This document shows positions 1 through 9,300 of a DNA stretch of 64,000 nt, in pieces. The stretch is from assembly GCA_963782185.1 (NCBI GenBank), contig CAWAJB010000020.1, positions 186,001 through 250,000 of the forward strand. Direction: 5' to 3'. The translations under genes and the position numbers were made by a program. Origin of the DNA: RYN-230 sp963782185. GTDB lineage: Bacteria > Actinomycetota > Actinomycetes > Streptosporangiales > Streptosporangiaceae. Position 1 is the first letter of the stretch; every line of letters begins with the position of its first letter. The notes beneath the pieces were generated by a model, which was not told the origin of the DNA, ran no database searches, and saw only the letters and a list, made by a program, of their open reading frames with translations.

Positions 1-211
1 CCTCGACGTCCACGGTGAGCGGGAAGAAGTCCAGCCCCTCCTTGGGGTGCTTGCCTGCCGTCGTGGCGGACAGCACGACCGTCTCCTCGTCGAGGGTAGC
101 GACGGCGGACCCGGCGGCCAGCCTGGCCAGCCTGCCGGTCTCGAACTTGATCGTATGGGTGCCGAAGGCTCCGTTGTCGATAACGGCTTCGGCGGTATAC
201 ACACCCTCCAT
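1..211 (-). CDS. pnp: Polyribonucleotide nucleotidyltransferase (PNPase), N-terminal part
   Basis: Only the first about 70 codons are inside the window; the gene runs off the left edge. PNPase degrades RNA phosphorolytically from the 3' end. The translation matches the PNPase N-terminus: the stretches FETGRLARLAAGSAVA, TVVLSATTAGKHPKEGLDFF and PLTVDVE are the usual start of the first RNase PH domain. The ATG at 209-211 is preceded by AAGGAGG at good spacing, which fixes the start. It lies downstream of rpsO on the same strand, the usual bacterial rpsO-pnp order. Identification is from recalled family sequence. Confidence 0.93.
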   Translation of the reverse strand, partial: MEGVYTAEAVIDNGAFGTHTIKFETGRLARLAAGSAVATLDEETVVLSATTAGKHPKEGLDFFPLTVDVE

Positions 212-337
212 GGGTGAGACCTCCTTCTGAGGTCCCGCTCCGCCCGCCGCCGGTGGCACGTGGCTGGTACCGTCCGGCCGGTACTGCCGGGCCCCGACGC
301 CGCGTGGCGTGGTGCCGTCGAGTCCGTTCCATCTGGC

Positions 338-352
338 CCGGCCAGCGGCCGG
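338..352. other. Hairpin in the rpsO-pnp intergenic region
   Basis: Within the 291-base gap between rpsO and pnp, CCGGCC-AGC-GGCCGG forms a compact stem-loop. In other bacteria this interval holds an rpsO terminator or RNase III processing site. Nothing else recognisable was seen in the gap. No T-tract follows, so its role is open. Confidence 0.3.
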
Positions 353-502
353 CCCGGTCTTCGATCGAAGCCCTCGGCCCGCCTGTGGCACGCCCGTGAG
401 CGCGCACACGCGACCCGAGAACCACTACCGAGGACCGGTCCTGGCGCCCTGAGCGCTCCGGGATCGGGGGCCGCGGGAAGTCGTTCTTGAGTTGTCCCGG
501 AC

Positions 503-772
503 CTACCTGCGCAGGCCGAGCTTGCTGATGAGCGCACGGTAGCGCTCGATGTCCGTGCTAGCCAGGTACTTCAGCAGGCGCCGACGGCGCCCGACCAGCA
601 GTAGCAGGCCGCGGCGGCTGTGGTGATCGTGCTTGTGCACCTTGAGGTGCTCGGTCAGGTCGTTGATCCGTCGCGTGAGCAGTGCGACCTGGACTTCCGG
701 CGAGCCGGTGTCACCCTCATTGGTCGCGTTGTCCGCGATGATCTCCTTCTTCACGGAAGTGTCCAGCGGCAC
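503..772 (-). CDS. rpsO: 30S ribosomal protein S15
   Basis: Encodes ribosomal protein S15 (89 aa), which binds 16S rRNA early in small-subunit assembly. The length is standard, and the stretches GDTGSPEVQVALLTRRIN, LKVHKHDHHSRRGLL and YLASTDIERYRALI are S15 hallmarks. The start is GTG (770-772), with AGGAAAG upstream in the mRNA. It lies between ribF and pnp, the common actinobacterial arrangement. A closely spaced pair of palindromes lies upstream, between ribF and this gene. Confidence 0.97.
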   Translation of the reverse strand: MPLDTSVKKEIIADNATNEGDTGSPEVQVALLTRRINDLTEHLKVHKHDHHSRRGLLLLVGRRRRLLKYLASTDIERYRALISKLGLRR

Positions 773-962
773 GTGGCTTTCCTATCTTTGTGTCAGGTTC
801 CGGGGTGAGGCTCCGCGCGTCCTGGGAAGAAAACCAGGCGGCGGGGAAGCCCCTTGGCCAGCCGCTTGAGGGTGCAGCTGACCCGGGCCGGTACATGCCG
901 ACCGTTACCTAAAGGTATCACGCGGGCCGGTCTGTAAACGCCGGGTCGCCGCGCCGCCCGGC

Positions 963-1005
963 GCATGCCCGCCCGGGCGTGCTGAGCATGCCCGCCCGGG
1001 CGTGC
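963..1005. repeat. Two tandem 20-bp palindromes between ribF and rpsO
   Basis: The near-palindrome GCATGCCCGCCCGGGCGTGC occurs at 963-982 and again, identical, at 986-1005. Each copy can fold into a stem. They lie just past the ribF stop codon on the minus strand, where a terminator or processing site would be expected. There is no T-tract, so terminator function is unproven. Confidence 0.5.
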
Positions 1006-1028
1006 CCAGCCTGTGCCGCCGGGGCGTG

Positions 1029-1988
1029 CTACGAGGCCCCGGCGACCAGATCGCGGGCCTGGTCAACGTCCCGGCGCATCTGCTCGCTGAGGGCTCCGGC
1101 GGAGTCGAACCGCACCATGCCCCGCAGCCGGACCGCGAAGTCGACCGCCACATGCGTGCCGTAGAGGTCCAGGTCATCCCGGTCCAGCGCGTAGGCCTCG
1201 ACGGTCCGCTCCCGGCCGTCGAACGTGGGGTTGGTGCCCACGGAGATCGCGGCGGGCCAGCGCTGCTCCTCGTGACCCTCGGGGTCCAGGCTGGCCAGCC
1301 AGCCCGCGTACACGCCGTCGGCGGGAATCGCCGTGTAGGGGGCCGTCTCGAGGTTGGCGGTCGGGAAGCCGAGTGCCCGGCCGCGCTGCTGGCCGCGCAC
1401 CACGACCCCCTCCACCCGGTGCGGGCGGCCCAGGTCCCCGGCAGCGCCGGCCACGTCCCCCTGGTTCAGCAGGTCGCGGATCCTGCTGGAGGAGATCGTT
1501 TCCCCGTCCTGGTCCTCGCTGAGCAGCGGCACGCCCTCCGCCCCGAACTCGTATTTCTCACCCAGCTCGGCGAGCAGCGGCACGTCGCCGGCGGCCTTGT
1601 GGCCGAACCGGAAGTTTTCCCCCACCACGACCCAGCGGGCGTGCAGCCGGTCGGCCAGCACGGCCCGGATGAACTCATCCGGGCCCAGCCGGGAGAAATC
1701 GAGCGTGAACGGCAGCACGCAGACCGCGTCGCAGCCCTCGGCCCCCAGCAACTGCACCCGCCGGCGGACACTGCACAGCAGCGGGGGGTGCGAGCCGGGC
1801 CGGACCACCTCGGCCGGGTGCGGGTCGAAGGTGATGACGACGACGGGCAGGCCCAGCCGGGCGGCGACCTCGGCGGCCCGGCGCACGATGCGCTGGTGAC
1901 CGAGGTGCACGCCGTCGAACACCCCGATGGTGACGACCGAGGAGCCCCAGTCTCCGGGCACGTCATCCAGGCCCTGCCAGCGCTGCAC
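1029..1988 (-). CDS. ribF: Bifunctional riboflavin kinase / FAD synthetase
   Basis: Converts riboflavin to FMN and then to FAD in the cytoplasm. The N-terminal nucleotidyltransferase domain has VVTIGVFDGVHLGHQ (the GxFDGxHxGH motif) and VVITFDPHPAEV. The middle carries ISSSRIRDLLNQGDV. The C-terminal flavokinase domain has RGRALGFPTANLE and DGVYAGW. I chose GTG at 1986-1988 because AGGAGC lies 6 bases upstream and the protein then begins VQRWQGLDDVP, as family members do (319 aa). A longer reading to 2054 lacks such a site. No FMN riboswitch is visible upstream. Confidence 0.95.
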   Translation of the reverse strand: MQRWQGLDDVPGDWGSSVVTIGVFDGVHLGHQRIVRRAAEVAARLGLPVVVITFDPHPAEVVRPGSHPPLLCSVRRRVQLLGAEGCDAVCVLPFTLDFSRLGPDEFIRAVLADRLHARWVVVGENFRFGHKAAGDVPLLAELGEKYEFGAEGVPLLSEDQDGETISSSRIRDLLNQGDVAGAAGDLGRPHRVEGVVVRGQQRGRALGFPTANLETAPYTAIPADGVYAGWLASLDPEGHEEQRWPAAISVGTNPTFDGRERTVEAYALDRDDLDLYGTHVAVDFAVRLRGMVRFDSAGALSEQMRRDVDQARDLVAGAS

Positions 1989-2072
1989 GGTGCTGCTCCT
2001 TCGATGCTCGACGCGTGTGGCCGCGGCGGGTCCCCGCAAGACCTGCACCCTCACGACCCGGCACCCTCAAGA

Positions 2073-3173
2073 CTAGGGTGCCGGCGCGGCGGCGGACCCG
2101 GCGACCGCCCGGGGCGGCGTGATGTCGCGGCGGCGCCGGACCGCGGCGGCCAGCCCGCGCAGCACCTCCGCGGTGGCCTCGACGTCGATGCACGCGTCCG
2201 TGACGCTCTGCCCGTAGGCCAGTGTCGCGGGGTCCCCCGGCTCCTGCCGCCCGGCCTGCAGGAAGCTTTCCAGCATGATGCCGACGATGCCGGGCTCACC
2301 CGCGCCGATCTGGTCGGCGAGCACCCCGGCCACGACCGGCTGGCGCCGGAAGTCCTTGCCGCTGTTGCCGTGGCTGGCGTCCACCATCACCCGCCGGGCC
2401 AGCCCGGCCTTGGTCACCATGTCCAGCGTGTCGAGCACGGGCCCGGGCTCGTAGTTGGGGCCGGGCCGGCCGCCCCGCAGGATCACGTGGCAGTCCGGGT
2501 TCCCTGCGGTGGTGACCACCGCCGCCGCGCCCGCCCGGGTCACGCCGAAGAACGTGTGCCCCGCCGCCGCGGCCCGGCAGGCGTCCACGGCCACCCGCAC
2601 GTCGCCGTCGGTGCCGTTCTTGAACCCGATCGGCATGGACAGGCCCGAGGCGAGCTGGCGGTGCACCTGGCTCTCCGTGGTCCGCGCGCCGATCGCACCC
2701 CACGCCACTGCGTCGGCGATGTACTGCGGCGTGATCGGGTCCAGCCACTCACAGCCCACCGGGAGCCCGAGGGAGATGACGTCGAGCAGGAACCGCCGGG
2801 CCATCCGCAGGCCCCGGTGCACGTCGTGGCTGCCGTCCATGCCAGGGTCGTTGATGAGGCCCTTCCAGCCCGTCACCGTGCGCGGCTTCTCGAAGTAGAC
2901 GCGCATGACGACCAGGAGCTCATCGGCCAGCGACCCGCGCAGCGCGGCCAGCTGGCCCGCGTAGTCCAGCCCGGCGGCCGGATCGTGCACCGAGCAGGGA
3001 CCGGCGACCACGAGGAGGCGGTCGTCCTCGCCGTCCAGCACCGCGCGCACCTCCGCGCGGGACCGTTCGACCATGTCCGCCTCGGCGTGCCTGAGCGGCA
3101 GTTCATCCAGCAGCGCCGCGGGCGAGAGCAACGGCTCATAGCCCAGAATCCGGGTATCGCTGGTGTGCGGCAT
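2073..3173 (-). CDS. aroF: 3-deoxy-7-phosphoheptulonate (DAHP) synthase, type I alpha
   Basis: Catalyses the first step of the shikimate pathway, condensing phosphoenolpyruvate and erythrose 4-phosphate. The 366-aa length fits the AroF/G/H family. Motifs include VVAGPCSVHDP, MRVYFEKPRTVTGWKGLIND, GARTTESQVHRQLASGLSMP, IGFKNGTDG and MVDASHGNSGKD, which carry substrate and metal ligands. A strong site (GGAGGAG) precedes the ATG at 3173. Many actinobacteria rely on the unrelated type II enzyme, so this is probably an additional isozyme. It sits between ribF and truB, an unusual place within an otherwise conserved translation block. The exact paralogue symbol is a convenience. Confidence 0.93.
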   Translation of the reverse strand: MPHTSDTRILGYEPLLSPAALLDELPLRHAEADMVERSRAEVRAVLDGEDDRLLVVAGPCSVHDPAAGLDYAGQLAALRGSLADELLVVMRVYFEKPRTVTGWKGLINDPGMDGSHDVHRGLRMARRFLLDVISLGLPVGCEWLDPITPQYIADAVAWGAIGARTTESQVHRQLASGLSMPIGFKNGTDGDVRVAVDACRAAAAGHTFFGVTRAGAAAVVTTAGNPDCHVILRGGRPGPNYEPGPVLDTLDMVTKAGLARRVMVDASHGNSGKDFRRQPVVAGVLADQIGAGEPGIVGIMLESFLQAGRQEPGDPATLAYGQSVTDACIDVEATAEVLRGLAAAVRRRRDITPPRAVAGSAAAPAP

Positions 3174-3364
3174 TGAAGCTCTCCTCCCGCGAGCCGGCTG
3201 CCCGCATCTGCCATTCTGCCGGACGGCGGTGCATGATCAGGGACCAGAGCGGGCCGGCCGGCCCGCGCCCGGCCTGACCCATGCGGCCCGATGCCGGTTT
3301 AAATTCGCCGCAACGAAAACCATCCCCGGCCGCTCCCGCCCCGTTCCGCGAGACGGCCGGCCGG

Positions 3365-4378
3365 TCAGGGAACGAACACGGCGAGCGGCCGGGTCACGCC
3401 ATCTTTCTCCTGTACCAGGGCGATAAGGGTGCCGTCCGGCCCGAACGCGGCCACCGGGCCGGCCACCCCGCCGGCCTCCTCCCCGCCGGTGACCGAGCGG
3501 GCCTCCGGGCCGGGCGGCCGGCCCAGGCCGGGCGGCCGGCCCAGGCCGGGCAGCCGCCCGCCGTGCGAGAGGGACCGGGCCTGCTCCGCGGTGAGCTCCA
3601 GGATCGGGAAGGCGGCCGCCGCGGCCTCGGCCAGCGGCAGGATGGTCAGCCGCTCCGCCAGCTCGTCCAGCCCGTGCGCGGCGCTCAGGTCGTACGGGCC
3701 GACCCGGGTCCGGCGCAGCCGGGTGAGGTGGCCGCCCACGCCCAGGGCCTCCCCTATGTCACGGGCCAGGGCGCGGATGTAGGTGCCGCTGGAGCAGCCC
3801 ACCTCGACGTCGACGTCGAGCAGGTCACCCGGCCCGGTGCCGGGCGCAGTGCCGGGCGTGCCCGCTGACGCGTCGGCCGGGACGGGCCGGACAGCCTGGA
3901 CGGTGAAGGACCACACGGTCACCGGCCGCGGCTTGAGCACCGGGGGGGCACCCTCGCGGGCCAGCTGGTAGGCCCGCCGGCCCGCCACCTTGATCGCGCT
4001 GACCGCCGGGGGCACCTGCTGGATCTCCCCGGTCAGCGCGGTTGCGGCCGCCTCCACCTGGCCCAGGGTCAGGCGGCCCGCCGGGTGGCCCGAGGTCACC
4101 GTGCCCTCGGCATCGCCGGTCTCGGTGGCCTGGCCCAGCCGGATCGTGGCCAGGTATTCCTTGTCGGTGAGCGTGAGGTGGCCGAGCAGCCGCGTCGCCT
4201 TCTCCACGCCGACGACGAGCACCCCGGTCGCCATCGGATCCAGGGTGCCGGCGTGCCCGACCCGGCGGGTGCCCGCCAGCCGGCGGATCCGCGCCACCAC
4301 GTCATGAGAGGTCAGGCCGCCGGGCTTGTCCACCACGATCAGCCCGCTCGGGGCGTTCCCCCGGGCGTCCCGGGCCAT
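3365..4378 (-). CDS. truB: tRNA pseudouridine(55) synthase TruB
   Basis: Makes pseudouridine 55 in the T-loop of tRNAs. The catalytic region GHAGTLDPMATGVLVV contains the invariant Asp. SGLIVVDKPGGLTSHD near the N-terminus and CSSGTYIRALARDIGEALG are also typical. I chose the ATG at 4378 (MARDARGNAPSG), which starts just before the conserved domain; the open frame continues to 4435 without a family match. A C-terminal PUA-like domain is interrupted by a Gly/Pro-rich stretch with PGLGR-type repeats around 3500-3550. The gene follows the DHH phosphoesterase closely on the minus strand. Confidence 0.95.
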   Translation of the reverse strand: MARDARGNAPSGLIVVDKPGGLTSHDVVARIRRLAGTRRVGHAGTLDPMATGVLVVGVEKATRLLGHLTLTDKEYLATIRLGQATETGDAEGTVTSGHPAGRLTLGQVEAAATALTGEIQQVPPAVSAIKVAGRRAYQLAREGAPPVLKPRPVTVWSFTVQAVRPVPADASAGTPGTAPGTGPGDLLDVDVEVGCSSGTYIRALARDIGEALGVGGHLTRLRRTRVGPYDLSAAHGLDELAERLTILPLAEAAAAAFPILELTAEQARSLSHGGRLPGLGRPPGLGRPPGPEARSVTGGEEAGGVAGPVAAFGPDGTLIALVQEKDGVTRPLAVFVP

Positions 4379-4382
4379 CGCG

Positions 4383-5402
4383 CTAGCTGCTTTCCGCCAG
4401 CCGCCCGCGCAGCCGTGCGATAGCGTCCCCGGCACTGCCGTCCAGCGTCACGCCGGCCGCGTTGCGGTGCCCGCCGCCGCCCAGCTGGGAGCAGGCCCGG
4501 CCCACGTCCACCTTGCCCTTGGACCGGGCAGAGGCCTGCCACAGCCCGTCGTCGGACTGCTTGAGCACGATGGCCACCTCCGCCCCGTCGGTGCGGCGCA
4601 CCACGTCGATGACGGACTCGACCGCGTCGAGGGGCAGGCCGTGCGCGGCCCGGTCGGCACGGGTCACCGTCGTCCAGACCAGGCCGTGGCCACCGGCCGC
4701 GTCGGGCTCGAGCACGGCCCGGCCGAGGACCGCCGAGAGCAGCCCCAGGTAGCCGAAGGGGGCCCGGTCCCACAGCTCGCGGGCCACCATGCCCGGCTCG
4801 ATCCCGGTGCACAGCAGCCGGGCCGCCGCCTGGTGCACCCCCGGCGTGGTCGCGGGGAATTTGAAGGACCCGGTGTCGGCGACCAGGCCGGAGTAGAGGC
4901 CGAACCCGATATCCCGGGTCAGCTCCAGGCCGGCCGCGTCGATCAGGTCCAGGACGAGCATCGCCGTGGCCGCCGCTCCCGGGTCGATCAGGTTGACGGT
5001 GCCGAACCGGGTGTTGGAGGCGTGGTGATCGATGACGATCAGCTGGTCGGCGCGGGACGCGTGCCCGGCCAGCAGGCCCAGCCGGTCGATGCTGCCCGCG
5101 TCGAACGTGACCATCACCTCGGGGCGGTGCGGGTAGGCGTCCGGCGGGCTGAGCAGGCTGAGCCCGGGCAGGAAGCGGAGGATCTCCGGGACCTCGAACG
5201 GCTCGTCGCCGAACGAGGCGACGACGCGCTGCGGCCGGCGACCCGGGGCGCGCAGCGCGTGCGCGACCGCCAGCATGGACCCGAGCGCGTCGGCGTCCGG
5301 CCGCACGTGGCAGGCCAGGCACACCTCATCCGCCTTGTCCAGCAGCGCCAGCGCCGTCGCCCGCTGGGTCGTCAGGTCAGCCTGGCTTGGCGCGGCAGTC
5401 AC
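4383..5402 (-). CDS. nrnA: DHH/DHHA1 phosphoesterase (NrnA-like oligoribonuclease / pAp phosphatase)
   Basis: Hydrolyses short oligoribonucleotides and possibly 3'-phosphoadenosine 5'-phosphate, using divalent metal. Metal-binding motifs are visible: HVRPDADALGS near residue 32, VTFDAGS, IVIDHHAS (the DHH motif) and LVADTGSF. The C-terminal DHHA1 domain ends in the glycine-rich GGGGHRNAAG motif. Its GTG start overlaps the rbfA stop by four bases (GTGA), so the two are translationally coupled, and truB follows four bases after its end. Which substrate dominates cannot be told from sequence. Confidence 0.9.
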   Translation of the reverse strand: MTAAPSQADLTTQRATALALLDKADEVCLACHVRPDADALGSMLAVAHALRAPGRRPQRVVASFGDEPFEVPEILRFLPGLSLLSPPDAYPHRPEVMVTFDAGSIDRLGLLAGHASRADQLIVIDHHASNTRFGTVNLIDPGAAATAMLVLDLIDAAGLELTRDIGFGLYSGLVADTGSFKFPATTPGVHQAAARLLCTGIEPGMVARELWDRAPFGYLGLLSAVLGRAVLEPDAAGGHGLVWTTVTRADRAAHGLPLDAVESVIDVVRRTDGAEVAIVLKQSDDGLWQASARSKGKVDVGRACSQLGGGGHRNAAGVTLDGSAGDAIARLRGRLAESS

Positions 5403-5935
5403 GGTGGTGAGTATCCCGCGCCGTGGTCGCGAGCGCCGTCCAGATCGTCGAGGTCGTCCAGGTCGTCCAGGTCGTCTTCGGCGTCGGGGCCGTCTTCGGC
5501 TTCGGGGCCGGCCGCGCCCGGCGGCTCGCGGTACGGATCCGGGTCCCCGGCCGGGACCGCCCCCTCACGCGCCGCGGCCAGCCTGGCGTCCGCCTCGCGG
5601 GCCTGGGCCACGAGATCTTCCATGTGCCGGGCGCCTTCCGGGAGCGTGTCGGCCACGAACGTGAGGGAGGGCGTGTGCTTCAGCCCGGTCTGGTGGCCGA
5701 CCTCGGAGCGGATCAGCCCGGTCGCGCTGGCCAGCGCGACCGCGGTGGCCGTCCGTTCCTCGGGTGATCCGTAGACCGTGTAGAAGACGGTGGCCTCCCG
5801 CAGGTCACCGGTGAGCCGGGCCTCGGTCACCGTGACAAAGCCGAGCCGCGGATCCTTGATCCGCCACTCCAGCATCTCCGCCACGATCTGGGCGATCCGG
5901 TCGGCGAGCTTCCGGGCCCGGGCATGGTCCACCAT
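5399..5935 (-). CDS. rbfA: 30S ribosome-binding factor A with acidic C-terminal tail
   Basis: RbfA helps mature the 5' end of 16S rRNA in late 30S assembly. The conserved domain starts at the N-terminus (ARKLADRIAQIVAEMLEWRI, DPRLGFVTVTEARLTGDLR, ATVFYTVYG) and carries SEVGHQTGLKHTPSLTFV. After about residue 125 the protein continues into a roughly 50-aa acidic, Pro/Glu/Asp-rich tail with a DDL triplet repeat encoded by 9-bp units near 5450-5475. The family core is about 120 aa, so the tail is an extension; its function is unknown. It is coupled to the phosphoesterase gene by a four-base overlap. Confidence 0.94.
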   Translation of the reverse strand: MVDHARARKLADRIAQIVAEMLEWRIKDPRLGFVTVTEARLTGDLREATVFYTVYGSPEERTATAVALASATGLIRSEVGHQTGLKHTPSLTFVADTLPEGARHMEDLVAQAREADARLAAAREGAVPAGDPDPYREPPGAAGPEAEDGPDAEDDLDDLDDLDDLDGARDHGAGYSPP

Positions 5936-5942
5936 GGCTAGC

Positions 5943-6239
5943 TCACTCCTCCTCAGTCAGCAGCCGTTGCCGCGCGGACAGCAGTTCGATGTCGGGGCGC
6001 GCCGCCACCAGGCGCTCGCACGCGTCGAGAACCTCGGCGGCGTGAGCGGGCGTGGAGGACACTACCGCGACCCCGATCTCCGCCCGGCGGTGCAGGTCGG
6101 TATGGCCGCTCTCGGCCACCGCCACGCCGGGGTAGCGGCGGCGGACCTCGGCCACGACCGAGGCCACCACCGACCTCTTCTGCTTGAGCGAACGCACGTC
6201 ACCCAGCAGCACATCCAGCGTCAGGGCACCCAGGTACAC
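5943..6239 (-). CDS. DUF503 (YlxP-like) protein
   Basis: A 98-aa cytoplasmic protein of the DUF503 family, regularly encoded between infB and rbfA in Gram-positive bacteria. The family start MYLGALTLDVLLGDVRSLKQ and the KQKRSVV segment are clear. Family structures show a small alpha/beta fold, and a ribosome-linked role is assumed only from gene neighbourhood. The short gap to rbfA and the shared strand suggest one transcript. No catalytic motif is visible. Confidence 0.88.
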   Translation of the reverse strand: MYLGALTLDVLLGDVRSLKQKRSVVASVVAEVRRRYPGVAVAESGHTDLHRRAEIGVAVVSSTPAHAAEVLDACERLVAARPDIELLSARQRLLTEEE

Positions 6240-6300
6240 GACGCCCTTCCTGGCCGCGGCCCCCCGGTCCCGGCGGGAGCCGGGACCAGGGGCGCCTGTC

Positions 6301-9300
6301 CTAGGCCCGCGGCTTCTCCCGCATCTCGAAGGTCTCGATCACGTCCTCGACCCGGATGTCGCTGTAGCCGATGCCAATTCCGCACTCGTAGCCCTCGCGG
6401 ACCTCGGTCGCGTCGTCCTTGAACCGGCGCAGCGATTCGACGGTCAGGTTGTCCGAGATCACGACGCCGTCGCGGATCAGCCGGGCCTTGCTGCCCCGGG
6501 TGATGGTGCCGGAACGGACCAGGGAGCCCGCCACGTTGCCCACCTTGGGCACCCGGAAGACCTCCCGGATCTCGGCGGTGCCGAGCTGGGCTTCCTCGAA
6601 CTCGGGCTTGAGCATGCCCTTGAGGGCCGCCTCGATCTCCTCGATCGCCTGGTAGATGACCGAGTAGTAGCGGATGTCCACGCCCTCGCGCTGGGCCAGT
6701 TCCCCGGCCCGGCCCGCGGGCCGGACGTTGAAGCCGACGATCACCGCTTCGGACGCGATCGCCAGGTTCACGTCGTCCTGGGTGATGGCGCCGACGCCCC
6801 GGCCGATGACCCGCAGGCTCACTTCCTCGCCGACATCGATCTTGAGCAGCGCGTCCTCGAGGGCCTCGACCGACCCGGACACGTCACCCTTGATGATGAG
6901 CAGGAGCTCTTCCCGCTCGCCGGACTTGAGCGCGGACTCCAGGTCCTCCAGCGTGACCCTCGGCCGCCGCTGGGCGAACATGGCGTTTCGCTCGCGTGCC
7001 TCCCGGCGTTCCGCGATCTGCCTGGCCACCCGGTCGTCGCTGACCACCAGGAAGCTGTCGCCCGCGTCGGGCACCGCGGTGAGGCCGAGCACCTGCACCG
7101 GGCGCGAAGGCGGCGCCTCCGGCACCGGGGTGCCGTTGTCGTCGAGCAGCGCCCGGACCCGCCCGAACGCCTCGCCCGCGACGATGGAGTCGCCGACGTG
7201 CAGCGTGCCGCGCTGGACCAGCACCGTGGCCACCGGGCCGCGGCCGCGGTCCAGGTGGGCCTCGATGGCGACGCCCTGGCCGAGCTGCTCGGGGTTGGCC
7301 CGCAGGTCCAGCTCGGCGTCCGCGGTCAGGATGATGGCCTCGAGCAGCTCCTCGATATTGCGGCCTTCGCGGGCGGACACGTCCACGAACAGGGTCGTGC
7401 CGCCGAACTCCTCAGCGACCAGGTTGTACTCGGTGAGCTGGGAACGCACCCGCTGCGGGTCCGCCCCTTCCTTGTCGATCTTGTTGACCGCAACCACGAT
7501 CGGCACCCGGGCCGCCTGGGCGTGGTTCAGCGCCTCCGTCGTCTGCGGCTTCACGCCGTCGTCGGCCGCGACCACGAGCACCACGAGGTCGGTGGTTTCC
7601 GCCCCGCGGGCCCGCATGGCGGTGAACGCCTCGTGACCCGGGGTGTCGATGAACGTGATCTTCCGCTCCTGGCCGTCCACTTCCGTGGTGACCTGGTAGG
7701 CACCGATGTGCTGGGTGATGCCGCCCGCTTCGCGGGCCGTCACGTTGGTGTGCCGGATCGCGTCGAGGAGCTTGGTCTTGCCGTGGTCGACGTGGCCCAT
7801 CACGGTCACCACCGGCGGCCGGGCGACCAGGGCTTCCTCGCCGCCCTCGTCCTCACCGAACTCGATGTCGAACGACTCCAGCAGCTCCCGGTCCTCTTCC
7901 TCCGGGGAGACGACCTGGACGTTGTAGTTGAGCTCCACCCCGAGCAGCTGCAGCGTCTCGTCGTTCACCGACTGGGTGGCGGTGACCATCTCGCCCAGGT
8001 GGAACATGACCTGCACCAGCGAGGCCGGGTTGACCCCGATCTTGTCGGCGAAGTCGCTCAGTGACGCGCCACGGGACAGCCGGATGGCCTGGCCGTTGCC
8101 ACGGGGGATCGACACGCCGCCGATCGCCGGCGCCTGCATGTTGTCGAATTCCTGGCGGCGCGCCTTGCGCGACTTCCGGGCGCGCGAGGGCCGGCCACCG
8201 GGCCGCCCGAAGGCACCCTGGGTGCCGCTGCGGCCGCGGCCGCCACCGCCGGGACGCCCACCGGTCATCCCCGGGCGCGGTCCGGCGCCGCCACCGCCAC
8301 CGCCACCGCCACCGGGACGGGGCGCGCCCGTGCCGGGACCGCCACGACCGCCGCCGCCCGGGCGTCCGCCCGCGCCGGCGCCGCCGCCGGGACCACCACG
8401 GCCGGGTCCACCGGGACCGCCGCCGGGGCCACCGCGGGCTGGCCGCGGCGGCATGCTGCTGGGGCTGGGACGCGGCCCGCCGGGGCGGGCCATGTTCGCC
8501 GGGCTGGGCCGTCCCGGATCGCGCGGGCCCGCCGGACGCGGGCCACCGGGACGCGGGCCACCCTGGCCGGGTGACGCCGGGCCGGCGCTGCCGGGGCCGG
8601 TCTGACCGGGCCGGGTCGGCGCGCCACGCGGCGCCGAGCCCATCCCCGACGCGACGGGCGCGTAAGGGTTGTTACCGGGACGCGGGCCGGGCCGCGGGCC
8701 ACCGCGGGTGCCGGGCCGCGGAGCGCCCGGGCGGGGCGCGCCCTGTCCCTGGCCACCCTGACCCGGGCCGGCCTGGCCTGCACCGGTACCGCTCTGCCCC
8801 GGGCTGCCGGGACGCGGGACACTGGGCCGGGGCCCCGGCACCGGGCCACGCTGGGCCGGGCGGTCCGGCGCGCCGCCGTCGGAGGGCACCGGGGGAACCG
8901 GGGCCCGTGGCTCGGCCGGGGCGGGGCCGCCGGGACCCGCGCTGGCAGGCGGCGCGGTGTCGCCGGCCGCGGGCGCCGCCGGGCTGGTCGCAGCCGGGCT
9001 CGCGGCCGGTGCGCTGGATTCGGCCTGCGGACGGTCACTGACCTCGGGGCCGGCCGTCGCGGCGGGTGCCTGCTGACGGGCCGGGCCGGGGCGGGGCACC
9101 GGGCGACCGCCGTTGCCATTGCCGTCGGACGGCCGGCCAGGAGCCGGCGCGCCCTGGCCCTGGGACCTTCTGCCCTGGGCCTTGGGTCCGGAGGACCCAA
9201 ACTCGTCTTTAAGCCTGCGGACTACTGGCGCCTCGATGGTGGATGACGCCGAACGGACGAACTCGCCCATTTCCTGGAGCTTGGCCATCACGGCCTTGCT

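Noticed and set aside
1989..2072. Possible FMN riboswitch before ribF
   Set aside because: The gap is only about 85 bases and shows none of the conserved RFN box sequence.
1002..3176. Very long plus-strand open frame (724 aa) opposite ribF and the DAHP synthase
   Set aside because: It is the antisense of two well-recognised genes; the translation is low-complexity (Gly/His/Arg/Pro-rich) with no motif. Long antisense frames are expected at this GC content.
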